DNA from: a virus
IMG/VR virus record: IMGVR_UViG_3300035661_000101
Location: 1-46,695 of that record
DNA length: 46,695 nucleotides
Strand: one strand, 5' to 3'
In this document: piece after piece, positions 39,018 through 46,250 of the stretch
Numbering within the stretch: position 1 is the first letter of the stretch
How the letters are laid out: each line of letters begins with the position of its first letter
Made by a program: the position numbers and the translations under genes
Notes under the pieces: model-generated
Told to the model about the DNA's origin: nothing
The model's database searches: none
Seen by the model: only the letters and a program-made list of their open reading frames with translations

Positions 39018-41305
39018 TTCACCACCTCCAATTTGAACGCGGCCGTAGCCGCCCCGCCGCTACCCGCTTGGGCCAATTCATACGCCCGAGCAATTTCCGA
39101 CGCCCCGGTTAGCCCGGCCAATGGGTGCCCCTCTCGTATATACAGCCGTGGCTTGCTCATATCGGGGCTGACCGGGTTATCCGTCCGCCCTTCTCTCAGC
39201 CCTGGATGGTGCGAGTACCCCATTCCTTGCAAAATCTCCTTCCGGCGTTTGATGGGTAACGCTCGCTCCAGCCCCTTGGCGGTCAGGAGCCGGTCCAGCC
39301 AGATCGAACTGACCCAGCCGTCCCGGAAGCCGACGGCCCCCTGGTCTATCTGCTCCTGGATTTCCTGCTCGGCGGAACCCTGCCCCGCGACGATGGCCGC
39401 CCGGCTACTGCTGGTCTTCGGCGCCCGGTGGCACTTCCCCGTCGGATTGAACTCCTCAGCAATCGGGTAGGTGGCCAGGTAGTTGTGCACGATGCCGAAC
39501 CCGCCGGCTCGCAGCCAGTTCCATAGGTTTGGGAAATAGTCGCCGTCCATGCCGTCACGCCGTAGATCGTCGGCAGATTGTTGCGCGCAAAACAACATCG
39601 CGAAGCGCCTGGCCGATTCATTTACCGTGATAGCGTCCTGGTGATTCGTGGCGAAGAGAAAATTACCAGCCATGGCCGCCGTAAATTGATCCACCCCTTT
39701 TCCCTCGATCTCCAGTTCCGTCCCGGTAATCATGGCCTTTAGGCTCTCGACAACCTGATGCCGGTGGCCCGGAACGTAAATTTCATCCACCAAATAGGCT
39801 AATTTTCCGAGCATCCAGGCATTGAAATCTTTGGAGAGTTTGTCCGCCTTGGGCCAGTGGCAGTATTTCAGCCCAAGGCATTCTTGGATGCAGGTCAGGA
39901 GCAGGGTCTTTCCGTTTCCCTCGGTGCCTTGGATTACGGGTGCCCAGCCGAATTTACGGCCGGGGTATTGGATCATGGACGCCTGGTAACTCAGTAGTAT
40001 CTCGGCGTCCCGTGGGTCTGGAAGCATCTTGCGCACCAGCCCCCAATATGGGGCCGCGTCTCCTTCGCGCTTGTCCGTCACGCACGGCCAGTAGGTGTTC
40101 ACCACCTTGCGCCCCTGTTGTTCTATGAGTGCGCCGGGTGCTTCGGCGGGCAGGAAGGCCAGCCCGTCCGCCCTGGGGAATTCCAGGGCGCGAGACAGGG
40201 TAAAAACCTCCCATGCGTCCGTCGTGGTCTTGACGTTCCCCTCGTCCAGGGAGAAAAAGTACCCCCCAAAACGCGCCTTGAATTGCTCCGGTTTTACCAG
40301 CGCCCCAGAGTAGGGCAGCATAATTCGGTGCACGTCCTGGACGTACACGCACCCCTGAAAGTGCTTCGCCTGCCCCTCCACCAGTAGGAACCCGTCCCCC
40401 GTCCGGGACTTGATGCCGGGAGGAGTAGGGGTCGGAGCCGCAGGAGTAGGGGTCGGAGCGCCCCCGAACACCGAGGAGGGAGCCGGAGCGGCCGGTACGG
40501 CACGCCACCCCGCTTTACGAGCATCGTAGAATACCGTCTCGAAATTGAGGGCGGTCACACCGAACCCGTGCCAGCGCGGCCCCATGTCGTTCGCGTCGTA
40601 CTTCGCGCTCGACCGGGCGCTCCACTCGTCCCAGAGAACGTAGCCCGCCTCGCCCAGACTCTTGAGGGCCATCCCCGTGCGTACCCACACGTCCCGGTCC
40701 TCATAGTCCAGGTAGAGTAGGGCGTCGGCCAGGTCGGCTAGTACCTCCGGGGCGGCCTCGCGCGGGCCGACGAGGGGCACGGGCGCCTCGGAGCGTTCCC
40801 GGACGGCCGTAGCCGCTTCCAACAGCCAGGCAGGGGCGCTCGCTGCCGGGTCCGAATTGACCCAGGAGTAGGCGCCCGTACCACCCGGTTGGTCGGCGGG
40901 TACGTGGGACGGCGGCGCCAGCACATACCCCCCTTCGGCTCGCACGTCCAGGCCCGGCCCAATGCGGCCGGCAGAACACTTGAGGCCCGGCACGCCGAGG
41001 AGATACAGGTGCGTGCCGGCGTTGCGCGTCTCTGCGGTCAGAGTGGGGGGCAGCGTGCCGTGGGCGGCCTCCAGGGCTTCCAGGGACTCCTCGCCACCCT
41101 TGGCGGGGTCAATGTCGAGTACCCAGAGTAGGCCGCCCGTAGCGATGGCGACGTTGTAGCTGGTGCCGGAGAACCAACGGGTAACGATTTCCGGGTCAGT
41201 CGTGGCGTTCTTGAAGCCGTGGGGGGTGGCGGGGTTTTTGGAGCCGGGCAGGCACGGGAAAACCGGCCATCCAAGAGCCGCGTAGGCGAGGGCGTGAGGG
41301 AGCAT
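39014..41305 (-). CDS. bifunctional primase-polymerase / SF3 helicase
   Basis: The protein (763 aa) is a replication initiator. The N-terminal Prim-Pol domain has GWPVFPCLPGSKNP, the metal site VLDIDP (about 61-66), AGTHLYL and GGYVLAPPS. A PriCT-like helical part follows (LGEAGYVLWDEWSARSSAKY). A Pro/Thr linker (PTPTPAAPTPTPPG, about 280-293) leads to the helicase with Walker A GTEGNGKT (about 457-464), Walker B VDEIY (about 505) and motif C LFATNHQDAI. These features match phage D5/DUF5906-type helicases. It partners the family-A polymerase at the left end. Confidence 0.93.
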   Translation of the reverse strand: MLPHALAYAALGWPVFPCLPGSKNPATPHGFKNATTDPEIVTRWFSGTSYNVAIATGGLLWVLDIDPAKGGEESLEALEAAHGTLPPTLTAETRNAGTHLYLLGVPGLKCSAGRIGPGLDVRAEGGYVLAPPSHVPADQPGGTGAYSWVNSDPAASAPAWLLEAATAVRERSEAPVPLVGPREAAPEVLADLADALLYLDYEDRDVWVRTGMALKSLGEAGYVLWDEWSARSSAKYDANDMGPRWHGFGVTALNFETVFYDARKAGWRAVPAAPAPSSVFGGAPTPTPAAPTPTPPGIKSRTGDGFLLVEGQAKHFQGCVYVQDVHRIMLPYSGALVKPEQFKARFGGYFFSLDEGNVKTTTDAWEVFTLSRALEFPRADGLAFLPAEAPGALIEQQGRKVVNTYWPCVTDKREGDAAPYWGLVRKMLPDPRDAEILLSYQASMIQYPGRKFGWAPVIQGTEGNGKTLLLTCIQECLGLKYCHWPKADKLSKDFNAWMLGKLAYLVDEIYVPGHRHQVVESLKAMITGTELEIEGKGVDQFTAAMAGNFLFATNHQDAITVNESARRFAMLFCAQQSADDLRRDGMDGDYFPNLWNWLRAGGFGIVHNYLATYPIAEEFNPTGKCHRAPKTSSSRAAIVAGQGSAEQEIQEQIDQGAVGFRDGWVSSIWLDRLLTAKGLERALPIKRRKEILQGMGYSHHPGLREGRTDNPVSPDMSKPRLYIREGHPLAGLTGASEIARAYELAQAGSGGAATAAFKLEVVK

Positions 41306-41309
41306 GGTA

Positions 41310-41624
41310 CTACCCCCCGACCAAGTACTGGATCGCCCGCTCCTTCAATTCCTCCGGCGCCCCCATCGCTCGGGGGTCACGTGCGGCGAGTCCCTGGGCG
41401 ATAATTTCCGGTATCTCCAACGCGAGGGCGGCTCCCATGACGGCCCGGCGCAACTTAGCCATCGTGCCGAAGTATTGTCCAATCAAACCCGTGCTACACG
41501 CGGCTTCGGCGGCAATGGCGTCCCGCGTGATCCGCGCGTAGCCGTGGGCGCGGGACAGGGAAACCGCTGCGGCCAGGATTTCGGCCTTACGGTCGGCGGG
41601 CGGGATGCGACGATGGGTTTTCAT
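41310..41624 (-). CDS. TetR-like DNA-binding domain without ligand domain (104 aa)
   Basis: RKAEILAAAVSLSRAHGYAR, ITRDAIAAEAACSTGLIGQY and FGTMAKLRRAVM match the three-helix DNA-binding domain of TetR proteins. The usual 120-residue ligand and dimer domain is missing and only about 40 residues follow. Short TetR-like proteins occur in phage replication operons. It is coupled by overlaps to its upstream neighbour and ends four bases before the primase start. Confidence 0.75.
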   Translation of the reverse strand: MKTHRRIPPADRKAEILAAAVSLSRAHGYARITRDAIAAEAACSTGLIGQYFGTMAKLRRAVMGAALALEIPEIIAQGLAARDPRAMGAPEELKERAIQYLVGG

Positions 41625-41821
41625 GGTGCGGGGTCTCTCACGCTAGGTGCCGTACAGCCGGCACATTCAAGGCCGGGCAGTGCCCGGTGCTGACAAATTG
41701 TAGTCAATCGGTGCGGCACCCAGACGGCCCGACGCCGTGTGCGTTCCGGGTCCAGGTAGCCGTCTTGCGCCCAGTACCCGAGGGCCATGGGAGGCCGGTT
41801 GTAGCAGCCGGGACGGGGCAT
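41621..41821 (-). CDS. small Cys-containing protein (66 aa)
   Basis: The sequence MPRPGCYNRPPMALGYWAQD is followed by PHRLTTICQHRALPGLECAG, CTAP. The C..H...C..C spacing could bind zinc. Its ATG overlaps the VRR-NUC stop and its own stop overlaps the TetR-like start. The longer frame upstream is a shadow of the VRR-NUC gene. Function is unknown. Confidence 0.65.
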   Translation of the reverse strand: MPRPGCYNRPPMALGYWAQDGYLDPERTRRRAVWVPHRLTTICQHRALPGLECAGCTAPSVRDPAP

Positions 41822-42303
41822 CAGAAGCTCCCCGGCCCGCGCACGAAACACGCATCGGCGCCCAAGGCGGCCAAGCTGCTCGCCCAGTGCAGTTGTGCAA
41901 GTTCCCGATCCGTGCCGGTGAACACCCAGTCCGCCGCCTTGCACTCCCGGCTCACGAACTGCCCCACGGTAGCGCCTAGATACGCCTCGGTGATAAGCAA
42001 TGGGCGCACTCCGATTAGGTCGGCGGATTTGACCGCCGCGCTCAGGGCCGCCGAGTCGTTCGCCAATCCGTAGCGAACCAGCCGCCCGTCTCGCGGGTCG
42101 GTGAAAGCGCCGCAATTGTTGCGGAACAGACGAACCCCCAGGCGGCTTGCCTCAGCGCGTACCGCCGCCTGTACCGCTGCCTCGCTGCCCGAACGGGGGG
42201 CGCCGCCACTGATAGGTTCCGGCAGTATCCCGAACTCCCGGCGCAGGTCTTCCACCGCAGCGAGCGGTATCCGGTGGCGGGAGGCCCACGCGATCAGATT
42301 CAT
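41821..42303 (-). CDS. VRR-NUC domain nuclease
   Basis: The protein (160 aa) has EAAVQAAVRAEASRLGVRLF and RNNCGAFTDPRDGRLVRYGL. The nuclease core SADLIGVRPLLITEAYLGAT, GQFVSRECKAADW has D...E-C-K in place of the usual E-x-K. VRR-NUC proteins are PD-(D/E)XK-type structure-specific nucleases of phage replication modules, often found with SF2 helicases as here. The final 40 residues continue the helical end. Confidence 0.85.
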   Translation of the reverse strand: MNLIAWASRHRIPLAAVEDLRREFGILPEPISGGAPRSGSEAAVQAAVRAEASRLGVRLFRNNCGAFTDPRDGRLVRYGLANDSAALSAAVKSADLIGVRPLLITEAYLGATVGQFVSRECKAADWVFTGTDRELAQLHWASSLAALGADACFVRGPGSF

Positions 42304-42428
42304 TGGGAGGGCATCTCCCAGCGCACCACCTCCCGGTCGGGTTCGTCGGTAACAAGAGCATACGCGGCCCCCAGGGCGATAACGACCCAGAGGAAATACC
42401 AGATTAGAGAGGATTCAGGATTACGCAT
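42300..42428 (-). CDS. very small membrane protein (42 aa)
   Basis: One membrane segment (LIWYFLWVVIALGAAYALVT) follows a short polar start, then a charged tail (DEPDREVVRWEMPSQ). The stop overlaps the ATG of the VRR-NUC gene (ATGA). It is too short for common gene finding. Function is unknown. Confidence 0.65.
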   Translation of the reverse strand: MRNPESSLIWYFLWVVIALGAAYALVTDEPDREVVRWEMPSQ

Positions 42429-42477
42429 TTGAGGTATCCGAAAGAGTGGGGGAAGATGTATACGTCAGAAGTGCTGT

Positions 42478-43177
42478 CTACGTGGCGTTATACGTCTCGG
42501 CAATCGCCGCAAATATCGGGAAGGCATGTGCCGGGACTACTGCGTTTCCGATTGCCCTAAGTCTGTCCATCCGATAGGGATCCCCATTGCCGCCTCCGCA
42601 AATTCTGGGGTCATTGGCAGCCCAAGCCGCTTGCAACCATCCGCGAAGGTCATGCTCCGCTTCTTGCCGGTACGCGTGCAGCGTCCGCTGTTCGTCACAT
42701 GGTCGCCGCATGTCCTCCCTCCGCTCCCCATTGACGCGTCCGGAGTGGGCAACAACCCAACATCTATCGCGCAAGTGCCGTGCACCGACGCTTGCAGCCG
42801 GAATAACAAACGGTAGCGCGGTGTAGCCAAGGCTTTCCAGGTCAGCCAGCACTTCGTCGAGTCCCAGACTGACGTGCCCAGCAACATTCTCGCCAACAAC
42901 CCAATCGGGTCGCGTTTCGTCAATAACTCGGCGCATTTCCGGCCAGAGGTAACGGTCATCTTCCGAGCCTCGGCGCTCCCCGGCGCTACTGAAGGGCTGG
43001 CAGTTCGCATCTTGTAAGTTTTCTAACATCGTCAAAAATCCTTGTTGTCGGCCAGTGCTTGCGCAGCACCTTCTGGCAAAACGGGTCGCACTCGCAAAAC
43101 GCCACCGTCGTCATTCCGGCGCGTTCCGCTGCAAGGTCAATCCCGCCAATCCCTGAAAACAAACTCAGCAGGTTCAT
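42478..43177 (-). pseudogene. second DNA cytosine-5 methyltransferase, frameshifted with catalytic-loop deletion
   Basis: The first frame begins MNLLSLFSGIGGIDLAAERA and runs to DDVRKLTR, then stops at 42986. The next frame resumes directly at CQPFSSAGERRGSEDDRYLW and continues with WVVGENVAGHVSLGLDE, RDRCWVVA and RLRAIGNAVVPA to 42478. Compared with the first methyltransferase, about 15 residues (the DLI.GG.P part before the catalytic Cys) and the reading frame are missing at the junction near 43000-43010. Two partial proteins could be made, but an active enzyme is unlikely. Residues shared with the 681 gene amount to about 65% over the central 88 positions. Confidence 0.8.
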
Positions 43178-43347
43178 GGCAGTATTTTTTCGCGCAAAAT
43201 CGCCAGGTCGTACTCGGCGCATCCGGTCAAATCGTCCGTCGGCTTTACGACGGTGTTCAACAGGCCTTCCGCAATCGTCGGTTCGTCGTGCGCTCGTATG
43301 ACCTGTGCCGCCGCATACACGACGCCAACCGTAAATCCGTCTGCCAT
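43174..43347 (-). CDS. small phage protein (57 aa) before the second methyltransferase
   Basis: AGGAG precedes the ATG closely. The protein MADGFTVGVVYAAAQVIRAH has a conserved-looking start that I associate with short phage proteins in this position, then acidic EYDLAILREKILP. The stop overlaps the methyltransferase start (ATGA). Its translation is placed directly behind the structured leader, so it is probably the regulated gene. Confidence 0.75.
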   Translation of the reverse strand: MADGFTVGVVYAAAQVIRAHDEPTIAEGLLNTVVKPTDDLTGCAEYDLAILREKILP

Positions 43348-43364
43348 TTTTATCTCCTCAAAAA

Positions 43365-43449
43365 ACGCCCGACCCTACAGTCAACCCGACCGTGCGTGGT
43401 CGGAGTGGGCCGGTGGGGAATCTCACCCCACATTTCCCGGAACGGGCGT
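43365..43449 (-). ncRNA. structured leader RNA, three-way junction, C4-antisense-like
   Basis: On the minus strand a 7-bp outer helix (ACGCCCG with CGGGCGT) encloses two hairpins: GTGGGG with CCCCAC (loop TGAGATT) and CCGACC with GGTCGG (loop ACGCAC). The outer helix runs straight into six T and then GAGGAG, the ribosome site of the 57-aa gene. Architecture and the GTTGACTG...CGGGCG-T6 end recall, from memory, phage C4 antisense RNAs. The stems are seen, while the family assignment is inferred. CACTCC between the hairpins could pair with the GGAG ribosome site. Confidence 0.65.
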
Positions 43450-43509
43450 CCGCTTGGTGTAGCTACTTGCCGCGCCGGGTAGGACCGCACAATACCCCAT
43501 TACTGCCTG

Positions 43510-45123
43510 TTACGTCAATACTATTCTTGCCATGAGGGATTCCGATTCTGCCCGATTGAGCGTCTGGGCCGTCGCCACGTCCACCCCATATCGCAGGTAG
43601 AAGAGGCGTTGCGCGGTCGCCACGTCCCACCCTTCCTCCGTGCGCGCCCCGCCCCATAGCGCCATCCGTTCCCGCAGCCGTGCCTGGGCCTCCATCCGTT
43701 CCTGGTGGCGTTTGTTGATGGCCCCTACGATCTCCGGCCCGGCCCCCCACGGCACGGCGGGCGGGCCATCGGCGGCCAGTATCTCTCCGCGCAACCGCGC
43801 CAGGGCGTCCAGTGATAGTTCCGCCAGGTCGCCATCCACCTGTTCCGGCCCGCTACGTCCCGCCGGTATCGGGTAGAAGCCGCAGTAAGGGCAGGCCCGG
43901 TGCGTCCGTTCGTAAGTGGCCAGGCACTTCGGACAAGTCCGTACCGGGATTACGTCCGTTGGCGTGTTCTTGCCGCGCTTCTCGCGCCGATCCAACGTCC
44001 AGACTCTCGGCGCGTCCGGCAGGCCGTGGCGGTGCACGTTCCCTACGTGGTCAATGACAATCGCATAGGGCTTGCCCTCCATTGGTCGGAGGCTGCGGCC
44101 AAACTGCTGGACGAACAGTCCGTAACTCTGTGTCGGCCGGGCCATGCTCACGACTTCGATGGAGGGGAGGTCGAAACCTTCGCCAAATAGGTCCACCGAG
44201 CAAAGCTGCTTCAGTTCCCCGCGCGCGAAGCGACGTAGGATCGCCGCTCGTAACAGGTCCGGCGTCTTGCCGCTCACTACCTCAGACGGCACGCCCGCCG
44301 CCCGGAACGCCGCCGCCAGTTCCGTCGCCGATGCCACGTCCACGGCAAAGGTCACGCCCAACTTGCTGGGGGCGATGCGTAGGTAATGCGCCACCACGTC
44401 CCCAGTAATCGTGGTGGACGCGTGGACGGCAGCGCGTAACGGCTCCGGGGAGAAGTCTCCCCCCGCTGTGGTACTCACGGCGGACAAGTCAATATCCGAC
44501 GGAGGGGCGAAAATACGATAGTCGGTCAGGTATCCGGCGCGGATCAAGTCTCGCATCGGCGGCGCCAGGGCCATCGCCTCGACCACCCCGTCCGCGTGCA
44601 GCCCGAGTCCCTGGCCGTCGGCACGGGTCGGAGTGGCGGTCACGCCCAGCATTCTGGCGTTGGGGAACATGGCGAACGCCTTGCCCCATTTATTTTTCTC
44701 CAGGAGGTGGTGCGCTTCGTCCGTAACCTGGAGCGTAACCTGCCGAAACCACGGGTCCGCGGCGTCCATCCGAATCAGCGTGTCTACCCCAGCTACCGCG
44801 ACACGGGCAGTCGGGTCATAGTAACTTCGGCCAACGCCCGCCATGTGTAACGATACGCAGGTACGGGCCAGGGAGGACGAACCGATTACCCGGTGCCGGA
44901 CGCCATTACGCGCCAGGGCAACACTGATTTGAGATACGAGTTCTTGCCGGTGGGCAATGGCGATGGATGCCCCCCGCTCCTCCTGCATCAGGTGCGCCAT
45001 CAGTACGGTTTTGCCCGAGCCGGTGGGCGCTACGGCCAGCACTGAACGGGCGCCCGAGGCCCAGGCGGCCAGAATATCGGCGCGTAGTTGCGCCTGGTAG
45101 GGGCGCAGGACGGGGAGCGTCAT
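43510..45123 (-). CDS. SF2 DNA helicase (DEAH) with zinc ribbon
   Basis: The protein (537 aa) has LRPYQAQLRADILAAW (Q-motif region), Walker A APTGSGKTV (about 32-40), TDEAHH (about 135-140), GVTATPTRADGQG, SVDLFGEGFDLPSIE and QFGRSLRP (about 338-345). After the helicase core comes CPKC...CPYCG (about 397-417), a zinc ribbon. The C-terminal 120 residues are helical and Arg-rich. Phage enzymes of this type act in recombination or replication restart, often with a VRR-NUC nuclease. ATG 45123 overlaps the preceding stop (ATGA). Confidence 0.92.
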   Translation of the reverse strand: MTLPVLRPYQAQLRADILAAWASGARSVLAVAPTGSGKTVLMAHLMQEERGASIAIAHRQELVSQISVALARNGVRHRVIGSSSLARTCVSLHMAGVGRSYYDPTARVAVAGVDTLIRMDAADPWFRQVTLQVTDEAHHLLEKNKWGKAFAMFPNARMLGVTATPTRADGQGLGLHADGVVEAMALAPPMRDLIRAGYLTDYRIFAPPSDIDLSAVSTTAGGDFSPEPLRAAVHASTTITGDVVAHYLRIAPSKLGVTFAVDVASATELAAAFRAAGVPSEVVSGKTPDLLRAAILRRFARGELKQLCSVDLFGEGFDLPSIEVVSMARPTQSYGLFVQQFGRSLRPMEGKPYAIVIDHVGNVHRHGLPDAPRVWTLDRREKRGKNTPTDVIPVRTCPKCLATYERTHRACPYCGFYPIPAGRSGPEQVDGDLAELSLDALARLRGEILAADGPPAVPWGAGPEIVGAINKRHQERMEAQARLRERMALWGGARTEEGWDVATAQRLFYLRYGVDVATAQTLNRAESESLMARIVLT

Positions 45124-45488
45124 TCGCTCGGGGCTACGAGACGACGCCACGAAATTACCGACAACCGGCTGGTATCGAGTGCCCTGAAGTCAAAGAAGCT
45201 CCCATGCCTGCCGTAGTCTGGGGCGTTCCGCTGGATCATCCACCCCTCCCCGTCGTGTGCCCCGATGGCCCAAGCCGTCCAGTTCAGCCCATTCGATACC
45301 TCCCGAACGAGCAGCAAATACGGTGCGAACCGTTCCGGCTCTCCCATAGTTTCTTCCCCGATCTGGCCGTGAAGCTCCAGAATGTCCGCTTTGGCATCTT
45401 GGAAGGCGTAGAACTTCGCCGCGTCCGATTGCCCGAACGCCATCATGCGCGGGTCGCAGTCGCGCCACCTCTCAATTGTTCGCTTCAT
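45120..45488 (-). CDS. hypothetical protein heading the leftward replication operon (122 aa)
   Basis: GGAG precedes ATG 45488. The sequence MKRTIERWRDCDPRMMAFGQ, FYAFQDAKADILELHGQIGE, then PYLLLVREVSNGLNWTAWAI is mixed alpha/beta with aromatic strands. No family is recognised. A longer frame to 45572 lacks a ribosome site. It is the first gene of the operon, divergent from the repeat-protein genes. Confidence 0.65.
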   Translation of the reverse strand: MKRTIERWRDCDPRMMAFGQSDAAKFYAFQDAKADILELHGQIGEETMGEPERFAPYLLLVREVSNGLNWTAWAIGAHDGEGWMIQRNAPDYGRHGSFFDFRALDTSRLSVISWRRLVAPSE

Positions 45489-45671
45489 CTTGACTCCCCG
45501 TCTTTTAGCACTTCCAATTGCGATTACCGTCCCGACGGAGCCGGTCGTAACCCCCCGATGTAGGGCTTCCATCCGGTCCCCAACCTTGATTTCTTTTCAA
45601 TAAGGTATTGACAGTGTCGGCAGTATCGGGCAAAGTGGCGCTCCTGTCAACAGCGAAGGGGGTAACGCACC

Positions 45672-46250
45672 ATGAAGTATCAGGGGATCACCGACAATAA
45701 ACAATCTTTGGCCGCCGTGACCCGGAACGGGCACGCGCTCCGGTATGTCAGGGACCAGACCGAGGCGGTCGCGATGGCCGCCGTGACCCAGAACGGGTAC
45801 GCGCTCCGGTACGTCAGGGACCAGACCGAGGCGGTCGCGATGGCCGCCGTGGCCCAAGACGGGTACGCGCTCCGGTATGTCAGGGACCAGACCGAGGCGG
45901 TCGCGAGGGCCGCCGTGACCCAAGACGGGTACGCGCTCCAGTACGTCAAGGACCAGACCGAGGCGGTCGCGATGGCCGCCGTGGCCCAAGACGGGTACGC
46001 GCTCCAGTACGTCAAGGACCAGACCGAGGCGGTCGCGATGGCCGCCGTGACCCGGAACGGGTACGCGCTCCAGTACGTCAAGGACCAGACCGAGGCGGTC
46101 GTGATGGCCGCCGTGACCCAGAACGGGCACGCGCTCCAGTACGTCAGGGACCAGACCGAGGCGGTCGCGATGGCCGCCGTGGCCCAAGACGGGTACGCGC
46201 TCCGGTACGTCCTTGATGAAAAGCTTTTTGAGCGTCTCAATAAGGAGTAA
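45672..46250 (+). CDS. DUF4116-like tandem-repeat protein, copy 1
   Basis: After a short head (MKYQGITDNKQSL) the protein is eight units of 22 residues with the pattern AAV-x-x-[ND]-G-[YH]-AL-[RQ]-YV-[RK]-DQTEAV, the last ending in a different tail (LDEKLFERLNKE). The pattern resembles DUF4116 repeats, which form short helix pairs. Units are almost identical in DNA and differ mainly at amino-acid-changing positions. Two antisense frames are open across it only because of the repeat period. TTGACA at 45609 may belong to its promoter. Confidence 0.8.
   Translation: MKYQGITDNKQSLAAVTRNGHALRYVRDQTEAVAMAAVTQNGYALRYVRDQTEAVAMAAVAQDGYALRYVRDQTEAVARAAVTQDGYALQYVKDQTEAVAMAAVAQDGYALQYVKDQTEAVAMAAVTRNGYALQYVKDQTEAVVMAAVTQNGHALQYVRDQTEAVAMAAVAQDGYALRYVLDEKLFERLNKE

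Noticed and set aside
43365-43449. tRNA gene
   Set aside because: The 7-bp outer helix and two arms look tRNA-like, but there is no T-loop sequence, no anticodon arm and no CCA. The T6 tail fits a leader or terminator.
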